From: an uncultured bacterium
GTDB lineage: Bacteria > Cyanobacteriota > Vampirovibrionia > Gastranaerophilales > Gastranaerophilaceae
DNA: 27,075 bases
Assembly (NCBI GenBank): GCA_900554385.1
Contig: USHE01000004.1
Location: 1-27,075, forward strand
Direction: 5' to 3'
Within the stretch, counting starts at the first letter, position 1, and each line of letters starts with the position of its first letter. A program made the position numbers and the translations under genes. The notes under the pieces were generated by a model that did not search any database, was not told the DNA's origin, and saw nothing but the letters and a program-made list of their open reading frames with translations. Below are positions 14,581 to 21,357 of this stretch, one piece after another.

Positions 14581-15849
14581 ATGAACAAATTTATGGTAGG
14601 TTTATTGGCATGTGGTTTATTTGCAACTACGCTAATGCCTTCATTTGCGGCAGACATTGCCGATGTAAGCTCTAACTATTGGGCTTCAAAAGAAATTAAC
14701 GAAGTCGTTGACGACAACATCATGACATTATCTTCCGGTAATTTTAACCCTGAAGGCAGTGTTAGAAGAGTTGACTTCGTTCAGGCTTTGTTAAAATTGT
14801 TATCAAATGAGAACTTGAACGTTAACATTTCTAACAATTTCTCTGATGTTTATACATCTGATTACTATTACAATGACGTTTTGCGTTCTCAGCAATTAGG
14901 TCTTGTATACGGCTATCCAGATGGTACATTCCAGCCTAAAAAACTTATGTCAAGATCTGAAACTCAGTCTGTAATCAGCCATATTACAAAAGATATGGAT
15001 GCAGATACTGCAGTTTTGAATAACTACAAAGATGCCTCTCAAATCGCTGATTGGGCGCAAAAACCTTACGCTAAGACTTTGAACTATGGTATCTATGTAA
15101 ATTATCCGAATGCTGATGAATTACGTCCAAATGATGTTCTTTCAAGGGCTGAAGCTGCTGTTATTTTAGCTAGATTGAAAGAAAAATTGGGCTTGGTTAA
15201 AAATGAATACTTAGGCGGGGTTGAACACTTTGCTTATGCTAAGAAAGCTCCTAACAATGAAGTTAAAGTAGGCGATAACGCTAACTATGTTCACGAAGGT
15301 AACGTTATTCCTGTTGCATTTTCTGAAAAATTCAAATCAGATAAAAGTGCTGCAGGTGATGCTTTGACATTCGTTGCAAAAGAAGATATCTCTACTAAAG
15401 AAGGTACGGTTATCTTCCCTGCAGGTACAAAATTTAATGCTCAAATCAATGAAATTCAAGATCCAAAATGGTTCAATAAAAACGCAAGAGTGTACGCTGA
15501 AATTACAAGCGCAGAACTTCCTTGCGGTAAATCTGTTGATTTGAACGCTAAACCGTTTACTAAAAAATATGACCTTAAAGAAGGTCCTTGGATGACTGCA
15601 GGAAAATTAGCATTGTACACTGTATCAGGTGGTGCTGTTGGTACTGCTGCAGGTGTTGGCTTCGCTTTCATTCCTGATCCTACAAAAATCGGTACAGGTA
15701 TCGCTATCGGCGCTCCTGTTGGTGCCGGTGTAGGGCTTGCTACAGGCTTAATCACAAAAGGTCTTAACTACCACGCTAAAGAAGGCGAAGTGATTAACGT
15801 TATTTTATTGAAAGACGCTAAAGTTTCTAAAGTTAAACCAGCTTTATAA
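14581..15849 (+). CDS. Exported SLH-domain protein with C-terminal glycine-zipper region
   Basis: The 422-residue protein has a Sec signal peptide (residues 1-23/24, ending PSFAA) and three SLH domains (about 25-74, 86-133 with GLVYGYPDGTFQPKK, and 148-200 with LRPNDVLSRAEAAVILARL). SLH domains bind cell-wall polymers, and in cyanobacteria they anchor outer-membrane porins to peptidoglycan. The middle (about 240-330) is beta-rich with no family I can name. Residues 338-392 form a Gly/Ala-rich hydrophobic zipper (AGVGFAFIPDPTKIGTGIA) that may insert in or pack on a membrane. It is not a typical SLH-OprB porin, which has a long beta-barrel. Codon use is visibly biased towards C-ending codons such as AAC and TAC, suggesting high expression. 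GAGGA precedes the ATG. Confidence 0.9.
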   Translation: MNKFMVGLLACGLFATTLMPSFAADIADVSSNYWASKEINEVVDDNIMTLSSGNFNPEGSVRRVDFVQALLKLLSNENLNVNISNNFSDVYTSDYYYNDVLRSQQLGLVYGYPDGTFQPKKLMSRSETQSVISHITKDMDADTAVLNNYKDASQIADWAQKPYAKTLNYGIYVNYPNADELRPNDVLSRAEAAVILARLKEKLGLVKNEYLGGVEHFAYAKKAPNNEVKVGDNANYVHEGNVIPVAFSEKFKSDKSAAGDALTFVAKEDISTKEGTVIFPAGTKFNAQINEIQDPKWFNKNARVYAEITSAELPCGKSVDLNAKPFTKKYDLKEGPWMTAGKLALYTVSGGAVGTAAGVGFAFIPDPTKIGTGIAIGAPVGAGVGLATGLITKGLNYHAKEGEVINVILLKDAKVSKVKPAL

Positions 15850-15872
15850 TAAACTTTTGTTATCAATATTTG

Positions 15873-15905
15873 AAAAGAGTCGATTTATAATCGGCGCTTT
15901 TTTTA
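15873..15905 (+). terminator. Rho-independent terminator after the SLH gene
   Basis: GTCGATT pairs with AATCGGC (one G-T pair) around TAT, extended by AAAAG/CTTTT after a mismatch, then a run of T. It lies 24 bases after the stop. Confidence 0.65.
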
Positions 15906-16008
15906 TTCTTTTGTTTTAGGCTGTTTAGTTAGTGCTTATTAGCCAAGGTGGTATGGTATTAATCAGGGTAAACTGTACAATATGAATGTAACCAAAAAGG
16001 AGATTCGT

Positions 16009-16359
16009 ATGAAAAAGTTTTTAATGTATTTAGGAATGATGGGTGTATTGTTGCTGCCAGCACAAGGGGCTTTTGCGTGGCAGGGAATTCAAAGTCTAAA
16101 TCCGCTTCCGTATCTTGGCATAGGTCCAAATTATTCTACATTTAGTTTAAACCCTTTTAAAGGTTTCAAAAACTGTAATCCTTGTAAAAAAATAGTGGTA
16201 AAAGACTGCAATCCGTGCGTAACAGGTGCCGCAGCTCCGGTTTGTCCTACCTGCGTAAGAGCATTTCCAAAATGCAACAATTGCAATAAGATAATAGTTC
16301 CTGCCGAAAAAATCTATGTAGCAGAGCCGCAATGCAATTGTATGAGAAACCGCTACTAG
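16009..16359 (+). CDS. Exported Cys-rich protein with repeated CxxC motifs, unknown function
   Basis: I do not recognise this 116-residue protein. Residues 1-23 are a signal peptide (MKKFLMYLGM ... AQGAFA). The mature chain has ten cysteines (56, 59, 67, 70, 79, 82, 89, 92, 109, 111) forming CNPC twice, CPTC, CNNC and a final CNC. The spacing suggests four metal-binding or disulfide knuckles, but the family is unknown. I chose the ATG at 16009 because AAGGAG lies six bases upstream and the signal peptide starts there; an in-frame ATG nine codons earlier lacks these. It is a single gene between the SLH gene and a terminator. Metal binding outside the membrane or disulfide cross-linking in the envelope are both possible. 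Confidence 0.85.
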   Translation: MKKFLMYLGMMGVLLLPAQGAFAWQGIQSLNPLPYLGIGPNYSTFSLNPFKGFKNCNPCKKIVVKDCNPCVTGAAAPVCPTCVRAFPKCNNCNKIIVPAEKIYVAEPQCNCMRNRY

Positions 16360-16364
16360 ACTAG

Positions 16365-16389
16365 AAAAGCCGGTTAATTACCGGCTTTT
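16365..16389. terminator. Bidirectional rho-independent terminator
   Basis: AAAAGCCGGT and ACCGGCTTTT pair perfectly around a five-base loop between the convergent genes ending at 16359 and 16393. Confidence 0.8.
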
Positions 16390-16392
16390 TAT

Positions 16393-16629
16393 TTATTCGT
16401 CAAAATCATCATATTCAGTTTGTTTAGCTTTAATTGCATAAAATATTGACAGGATAAACAAGATAACTATTGGTAATCCGTATGCTAAAACAAAAGCCAA
16501 ACCAACGGTGTCAGGATTTTTTGCAATAGAATCCTTGGAATGGCTCAAATGCCCCATTGACCAGAAAATTATAAGCATCATTGTCGAAATACAAGCATTT
16601 TTAGCTTTTACTGCTGTTTTATATTTCAT
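16393..16629 (-). CDS. Small two-helix membrane protein of unknown function
   Basis: The 78-residue protein has two predicted membrane helices (about 13-28 and 43-66) and a charged tail (KAKQTEYDDFDE). I recognise no family. Its ATG shares a base with the TAA of the upstream P-loop kinase gene (TAATG), so the two are translationally coupled. The function is unknown. Confidence 0.7.
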   Translation of the reverse strand: MKYKTAVKAKNACISTMMLIIFWSMGHLSHSKDSIAKNPDTVGLAFVLAYGLPIVILFILSIFYAIKAKQTEYDDFDE

Positions 16630-17465
16630 TAGTATTCAATATCCTGTAAGGTTTTAAATATTCTGTCCGTAATATACTGGATGTATTCCTGCGAAACCAT
16701 ACCATTTATTACTGCATCAGCTATTTGATATGCAGGTCTGATGTATTGCTGAGCTGTTCTGTTTACATCTTTAAACTGCAAATCGGCAGCCGCACCTGTT
16801 TTCCCTCTTAAAGCGGCACGTTTGTACCAGCGGTCTTTTATTACTTCAAGCGGGGTGTAGACGTATACCTTTACGTCCATTATGTCGCGTATACCCTCGT
16901 TTAAGACGTATAAACCTTCTGTGAGAACAACTTTTGCAGGTTTTTTAACTTCTCCGTTAGGATCAGATTCACAGGTTACAAAATTATAATTAGGGGATGT
17001 AATTGTTTCACCCTTTTTCAGTCCCATAAGGTGTTCTTTCATTAAGTCAAGATTAATTGCGTCAGGAGTATCAAAGCTGAAGCCTGTTTTAAAGAGTTCC
17101 TCATAGCTGCCTGCTTCTTGTAATTCTTTTGACGTATCTTTGTAATAATCATCGCAGCGCACTACTGTGTAAATACCTTCTTTTTTATCTTTAATACAAG
17201 CTTTTATTGTGTTATCAACAAAAACTGTTTTTCCGGAAGCACTCTCCCCGGTAATTCCAATTAAAAATGTTTTCTTTTTTTCCTGAACAACTTTTCTTGC
17301 AATATTTAAGATTAAATTATCCGATGTCTTTAGAAAAAGCGGTTGCGTTTCGCGTTTATCTTCTTCAAGCACTCTTTTTAAAGATTCAACAATATTCGAA
17401 ATTATTTCCATATCGCTTCTGCTTGAATAATAATCATAACTTGTCAAATGAAAACTTGTGGTCAT
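16629..17465 (-). CDS. Uridine kinase / phosphoribulokinase-family P-loop kinase
   Basis: The 278-residue protein carries Walker A GITGESASGKT (residues 70-80). The uridine-kinase pattern follows: RCDDYYKD for nucleoside binding, FDTPDAINLDLMKEHLMGLK, then VVLTEGLYVLNE in the Walker B/lid region and VYVYTPLEVIKDRWYKRAALRG near the lid. Family members phosphorylate uridine/cytidine or ribulose-5-phosphate; the FDTPDA segment favours uridine-kinase-like activity, but the exact substrate is not proven. A non-homologous helical extension of about 65 residues precedes the P-loop. The ATG has only a weak Shine-Dalgarno. The small membrane protein gene overlaps its end. Confidence 0.85.
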   Translation of the reverse strand: MTTSFHLTSYDYYSSRSDMEIISNIVESLKRVLEEDKRETQPLFLKTSDNLILNIARKVVQEKKKTFLIGITGESASGKTVFVDNTIKACIKDKKEGIYTVVRCDDYYKDTSKELQEAGSYEELFKTGFSFDTPDAINLDLMKEHLMGLKKGETITSPNYNFVTCESDPNGEVKKPAKVVLTEGLYVLNEGIRDIMDVKVYVYTPLEVIKDRWYKRAALRGKTGAAADLQFKDVNRTAQQYIRPAYQIADAVINGMVSQEYIQYITDRIFKTLQDIEY

Positions 17466-17625
17466 AGCTTTTCTTATTCCCCTCGTTAATCTATTTTTAC
17501 ATTGTACTTTAAACTAAAATTATTTTCTAATAATTATAAAACTTTGTAACAAATTCTTTAATTATTTAAAGATTTTTTTCTCCATGGTCGTAAATAAAAA
17601 AGTGATAGTCAAACGGGAGTTATGT

Positions 17626-17787
17626 ATGAGTGAAGATTTGTTTAAAGTAGCGTTTTTGGAAGCTAAGGAGGAAGCTGTGGCAGAGTATAAAGAAGAAATT
17701 TCCGAAATGGGAATTGCACTTGAAAAATTCTTTAATAACGTTTTAGAAACAATCTCATTTGGAGAAAAAGAAATTATGAAAGAGTAA
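17626..17787 (+). CDS. Small acidic protein, possible short gene
   Basis: The 53-residue ORF reads as one charged amphipathic helix (FKVAFLEAKEEAVAEYKEEI) followed by a second helix (IALEKFFNNVLETISFGEKE). I place the start at the ATG at 17626, which has GGGAG six bases upstream; the longer in-frame ORF starts further back without such support. No family is recognised. It is probably real but could be chance in AT-rich DNA. It ends well before the terminator at 17929. Confidence 0.5.
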   Translation: MSEDLFKVAFLEAKEEAVAEYKEEISEMGIALEKFFNNVLETISFGEKEIMKE

Positions 17788-17857
17788 AAAGTAGGTAAGG
17801 TATTACCATATTTAAACTAAATATCGTATAAATCGTTACACGGATAAAATATAATAG

Positions 17858-17878
17858 ATGCTGAAACTAGTTCAGCAT
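17858..17878. repeat. Palindromic intergenic element
   Basis: ATGCTGAA and TTCAGCAT form eight-base arms around ACTAG, with AG before and GACAG after. There is no T tract, so it is not a terminator. The pattern resembles dispersed palindromes of the 'GTCAT-stem-TTC/GAA-stem-ATCT' type found between genes in many bacteria; that link is from memory and unconfirmed here. The rest of 17788-17928 shows nothing else clear. Confidence 0.5.
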
Positions 17879-17928
17879 GACAGTTTTGGCTGCATCTGGT
17901 GCAAACTTGTTATACATTACCAAAAACT

Positions 17929-17959
17929 AAAAAAGGAACTTATATTAAGTTCCTTTTTT
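17929..17959. terminator. Bidirectional rho-independent terminator
   Basis: AAAAAAGGAACTTA and TAAGTTCCTTTTTT pair over 14 bases around TAT. It overlaps the stop codon of the glycine-zipper gene and closes transcription from both sides. Confidence 0.8.
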
Positions 17960-19125
17960 TAAGCGTATGAATTTGCTACATTATTGAAAGAATTTATAGT
18001 TTGTGCTAAATCCGGATTATTAGTGTCTTCCTCTTTGTTTAATTTGTCCTTAGCTGATAGGAGGAGTTCTTTTTCAAAATTTTTGTCGAATTTAGCTTTC
18101 AAAGCAATAACTTTGGCATTATGTTCTCTTGTATTATTTAATTCTGATTCTCCGACTACTGAGCGTGAAGCTTTTCCGGCAAGCCAGCTTCCTACAAGTC
18201 CGACTCCTGCGCCTATTATTGCACCGACAGCAGTTCCAACGCCTGGTATTGGAATGCACGAACCTATTGCCGCTCCTGCAGCAGCTCCTGCTTTCATTCC
18301 TATTGCAAAACCTGCTGTTTCTGCCGCAACATTGACAACTGTTCTTCCGACCTGTTTGTGTCCTGCTGTTGTGCCTAATGTGGAGTATGTCTCTGCGATT
18401 TCCGGAGCCGCTGCAAGTAATGAAATTCCTGTAAATAAAGCATTACCTTTCGCAAATTTTGCCACACTTCTGAACTTTGAGGACGATACAGCAAATTCTT
18501 TTACTGCTGTAGAGGCTTTATTTACTCCTGTGTATTTTTTTACACCTTGCCAGAGCTTTCCTCTGCGTGTCAATGGAGCTAATTCCCCGCCAAGTTTTGC
18601 ATTGTGAACATTTAAATCTGCTTTTGCTATCGCTTCTGAAACTTCTTTCATTTTTGCTTTATATGCATCACCACTTAACTTCTCAGCATCTTTGAGGAGT
18701 TTTCTTACATCATCATAGTATTTCGATTTTGATAAATTTTGAAGATATTTTAATCTGGCATTTCCGCTTAGTTCTGCGACTTTGTCCGCAGGCAGACTGC
18801 TGAATGCCTTGTATTTCCTGTTTAACTCTTTTAAAGTATTATGTTTATAAAAATTTTTAGTGGTTTCCCATAAGTTCTGACCTTTTAGGCTGTTTTCCAA
18901 ATCTTTGGTTGCTTTTAAAGAAGCTTGTAAAGTTTTTAAAAACCCGTCTTCTTTAAATTTTGTTTTATTTTGTAAAAGCCAAGACCCGCCCTTTATGGCT
19001 CCGTCAAATACAACCACTCCGCCAACTCCTGCCGCAAGATCCAAATCGTAATGGTTAACTGCGGCGCCGGTTACGTAACGTGATAAATTAAGGATATCAC
19101 TTGATGTATAACCTTGAATAGACAT
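17959..19125 (-). CDS. Glycine-zipper protein, unknown function (copy 1)
   Basis: I do not recognise this 388-residue protein. Residues 1-225 are mostly helical, charged and Lys-rich. Residues of about 228-328 form a Gly/Ala-rich hydrophobic module (GMKAGAAAGAAIGSCIPIPG, then a second zipper) that could make a membrane-inserting hairpin. A charged helical tail (about 330-388) follows. The same module order occurs in the neighbour at 19287-20135, so they are related. There is no Sec signal. Such modules are seen in pore-forming toxins, secreted effectors and envelope proteins, and the sequence does not decide which. The ATG follows GGGG. Confidence 0.75.
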   Translation of the reverse strand: MSIQGYTSSDILNLSRYVTGAAVNHYDLDLAAGVGGVVVFDGAIKGGSWLLQNKTKFKEDGFLKTLQASLKATKDLENSLKGQNLWETTKNFYKHNTLKELNRKYKAFSSLPADKVAELSGNARLKYLQNLSKSKYYDDVRKLLKDAEKLSGDAYKAKMKEVSEAIAKADLNVHNAKLGGELAPLTRRGKLWQGVKKYTGVNKASTAVKEFAVSSSKFRSVAKFAKGNALFTGISLLAAAPEIAETYSTLGTTAGHKQVGRTVVNVAAETAGFAIGMKAGAAAGAAIGSCIPIPGVGTAVGAIIGAGVGLVGSWLAGKASRSVVGESELNNTREHNAKVIALKAKFDKNFEKELLLSAKDKLNKEEDTNNPDLAQTINSFNNVANSYA

Positions 19126-19145
19126 TTTTTCCCCGTTTTATTTTG

Positions 19146-19160
19146 CCTTACTTATATAAA
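19146..19160 (-). promoter_or_regulatory. 15-bp promoter-proximal element (copy 1)
   Basis: On the minus strand, TTTATATAAGTAAGG lies about 20 bases before the start codon, and the identical 15 bases recur before the second glycine-zipper gene. TATATAAG would serve as a -10; no good -35 is visible, so an extended -10, an activator or an alternative sigma factor is possible. Confidence 0.5.
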
Positions 19161-19202
19161 GTATTTTCCCAATCTTATATTGACCAATTGTAACAATATA
19201 TT

Positions 19203-19233
19203 ACAAAAAGGACGTTAATTTCTTAACGCCCTT
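19203..19233 (-). terminator. Rho-independent terminator after the second glycine-zipper gene
   Basis: On the minus strand, AAGGGCGTTAA pairs with TTAACGTCCTT (one G-T pair) around a GAAA tetraloop and is followed by TTTTTG. Upstream of it, gggttgtg (19240-19247) and cacaaccc (19276-19283) form a second, wide-looped inverted repeat. Confidence 0.75.
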
Positions 19234-19286
19234 CCCGTTGGGTTGTGGATTGGGATTTTGTATACTACCTGCTATCACAACCCTTT

Positions 19287-20135
19287 TTAGTATCTTAAGC
19301 CTGCCTGGTTTGCCATAAAGTCATTTTCCAGTGAACTTGAATATAGTTGTCTTTGTAACATTGCAAGCTCCTGAGGAGTTAATGTCGGCTGTGCAAACGG
19401 GTTTGTGCTTCCTGTATCAAAATGAGGCTGTTGAGCATTAGCAGGTAGTTGCGCTTCTTCTGCTAGCATTTTCTTTTCAGTGTGGCTTTTACCTGTAACC
19501 ACACTTGCAAGCCCATCACCTGCCATATAACCGACTATGCTGCCTAAGATAGGTCCTACAACAGGAATTGGACTTAATAAAGCTGCACCAATTGCACCAC
19601 CGACCATACCGGAGGTTACTCTTGCTGTCGTTTTTGCTGTTTCTGTTACGCCGCCAATAATGCCTTTATCTTTAGTGGCGCTAAGTATATTTGGAAGTTC
19701 TACAGCTATCGCAAGTATTCCGCCAAGAAGCGGCAAACGTTTTCCTACTGCACCTAGAGAACCTTTTAGACCGCCCCACCATTTTGTTTTTCCGGCTTTA
19801 GCTGCATTTTTTGCACCTACAATCCAGCCCGTTTTTAATTTACGAGGGAATGTTTTGGTTTGATGCCACATGTTTTTGAAAAAGCCGCCATGAAGCTTTC
19901 TTTGTTTTGCGTTATATTTTTCGGTTTCCAGTGTCGCTTCTTTTAATTGTGACCAAAAGTTTTTAAAATATTTCCCGCCTTCACGAGTTCCCGCTGCATT
20001 TTTTGCTCCGTAAAAAGAATTACTTAATACGTCCGTGAATTTTTCGTTTGCGGTTCCTAAAACAAAATCAGGTGCTATCTGTACACCGCGTTTTACATAA
20101 TTAAAGGCTTTTGAGCCTATTGCGCCAATTCCCAT
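19287..20135 (-). CDS. Glycine-zipper protein, unknown function (copy 2)
   Basis: The 282-residue protein has a basic, Lys- and Trp-rich N-terminal half (KNMWHQTKTFPRKLKTGW). A hydrophobic helix (about 134-152, PLLGGILAIAVELPNI) leads into a glycine zipper (about 159-217: ETAKTTARVTSGMVGGAIGA, then SPIPVVGPILGSIVGYMAGD). The Gln/Pro-rich tail probably is disordered. The module from 134 to 217 lines up with residues of about 230-327 of copy 1. No signal peptide or known family was seen. The ATG is preceded by AGG at a moderate distance. Membrane insertion or pore formation is inference. Confidence 0.75.
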   Translation of the reverse strand: MGIGAIGSKAFNYVKRGVQIAPDFVLGTANEKFTDVLSNSFYGAKNAAGTREGGKYFKNFWSQLKEATLETEKYNAKQRKLHGGFFKNMWHQTKTFPRKLKTGWIVGAKNAAKAGKTKWWGGLKGSLGAVGKRLPLLGGILAIAVELPNILSATKDKGIIGGVTETAKTTARVTSGMVGGAIGAALLSPIPVVGPILGSIVGYMAGDGLASVVTGKSHTEKKMLAEEAQLPANAQQPHFDTGSTNPFAQPTLTPQELAMLQRQLYSSSLENDFMANQAGLRY

Positions 20136-20164
20136 AACCTTTTACCTACTATAATTTATAACTA

Positions 20165-20179
20165 CCTTACTTATATAAA
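20165..20179 (-). promoter_or_regulatory. 15-bp promoter-proximal element (copy 2)
   Basis: Same TTTATATAAGTAAGG as at 19146-19160, here about 29 bases before the start of copy 2. A GTAACAT-like block lies further upstream of each, near -50. Confidence 0.5.
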
Positions 20180-20247
20180 AAATTTTTGTTGGAAAAAATT
20201 GCTTTTATGTTAATTAATGTTACAAAATGTAACTTACTTCTTCTATA

Positions 20248-20276
20248 TTGCAATAACCTTGAAAAAAGTGTATAAT
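20248..20276 (+). promoter_or_regulatory. Sigma70-like promoter for isocitrate dehydrogenase
   Basis: TTGCAA (20248-20253), a 17-base spacer and TATAAT (20271-20276). Confidence 0.6.
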
Positions 20277-20330
20277 TATAATGTAAATTTGAATTAAGAG
20301 AATAATCTGTATACAATGAAAGGTAAAAAT

Positions 20331-21326
20331 ATGAAAACAGTTACGTTGATTAACGGTGACGGGATTGGTCCTGAGATTTCCGATGCTGTTATAAGAATAA
20401 TTGAGGCAAGCGGTCTTGAAATTAATTGGGATATCCAGACTGCTGGTTCTGATGTTATTGCAGATGAGGGTACTCCGTTACCGGCAAGAGTGCTGGAATC
20501 CATTAAGGTTAATAAGGTTGCATTAAAAGCTCCTATTACAACTCCTATTGGTATGGGCTTTAGATCTGTTAATGTTCAGCTTCGCAAAGCTCTTGATTTG
20601 TACGCTAATATACGTCCATGTAAAAATCTTCCAAATGTTAAAACCCGTTATGATAATGTTGATTTGGTTGTGGTAAGAGAGAATACGGAAGATATTTATG
20701 CAGGTTTGGAGCATAAAATTGATGATAATACTGCTGAATGTATTAAAATTATTTCAAAAAAAGCTTCAGAAAGAATTTGCCGTTATGCGTTTGATTATGC
20801 TGTAAAACATAAACGAAAAGAGGTTTGTTGCGTCACAAAGGCTAACATTTGTAAGCTTACGGATGGGTTATTCCTTGAGTGTTTCAGAAATGTAGGATTA
20901 GAATATCCTAAGATTAAGCAGCGCGAAATTCTTGTTGATAACTTATGTATGCAGTTAGTGCAAGATCCAACAGCTTTTGATGTTCTTGTTATGCCTAATT
21001 TGTATGGAGATATTGTTTCTGATTTAACAGCAGGACTTATCGGAGGACTTGGCGTTGCGCAAGGGGCTAATATTGGTAAATATGGAGCCGTATTTGAACC
21101 TGTTCACGGTTCGGCACCTGATATTAAAGGAAAAAATAAGGCAAACCCTACGGCATTGCTTCTTTCTGCAATTGATATGCTCAGATATATTGAAGAAGAT
21201 GCTTATGCGGATAAAATAGAAAAGGCTTTATATAAAACTCTGGAGGACGGATGTTTTACGGAAGACCTTGGTGGTAAAATGAAAACTACTGAGTTTAGAG
21301 ATGCCGTTATTATGAATTTACAATAA
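20331..21326 (+). CDS. icd: NAD-dependent isocitrate dehydrogenase
   Basis: The 331-residue enzyme of the isocitrate/isopropylmalate dehydrogenase family oxidises isocitrate to 2-oxoglutarate and CO2. It shows INGDGIGPE, the substrate motif SVNVQLRKALDLYANIRP, RENTEDIYAGLEH, and the metal-binding run VMPNLYGDIVSDLTAGLIGG. In HGSAPDIKGKNKANPTA the Asp-Ile after AP marks NAD rather than NADP preference. The sequence follows mitochondrial IDH3-alpha closely by eye. The ATG at 20331 is preceded by AAAGG; an in-frame ATG five codons earlier lacks it. Homoisocitrate or isopropylmalate activity is less likely. It is a single gene with its own promoter and terminator. Confidence 0.9.
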   Translation: MKTVTLINGDGIGPEISDAVIRIIEASGLEINWDIQTAGSDVIADEGTPLPARVLESIKVNKVALKAPITTPIGMGFRSVNVQLRKALDLYANIRPCKNLPNVKTRYDNVDLVVVRENTEDIYAGLEHKIDDNTAECIKIISKKASERICRYAFDYAVKHKRKEVCCVTKANICKLTDGLFLECFRNVGLEYPKIKQREILVDNLCMQLVQDPTAFDVLVMPNLYGDIVSDLTAGLIGGLGVAQGANIGKYGAVFEPVHGSAPDIKGKNKANPTALLLSAIDMLRYIEEDAYADKIEKALYKTLEDGCFTEDLGGKMKTTEFRDAVIMNLQ

Positions 21327-21357
21327 AAAAAGACCGCTTTAAAAGCGGTCTTTTTTT
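21325..21357. terminator. Bidirectional rho-independent terminator
   Basis: GACCGCTT and AAGCGGTC pair around three bases, extended by A and T runs on either side. It serves the isocitrate dehydrogenase gene and the convergent TMEM43 gene, whose stop codon it touches. Confidence 0.85.

Noticed and set aside
15456..15755. 99-residue minus-strand ORF rich in Pro and Ala
   Set aside because: It is antisense to the glycine zipper of the SLH protein and of the same artefactual composition.
17984..18607. 207-residue plus-strand ORF
   Set aside because: It is antisense to the glycine-zipper gene; its Pro/Ala/Ser-rich translation is what Gly/Ala codons give in reverse, and there is no ribosome binding site.
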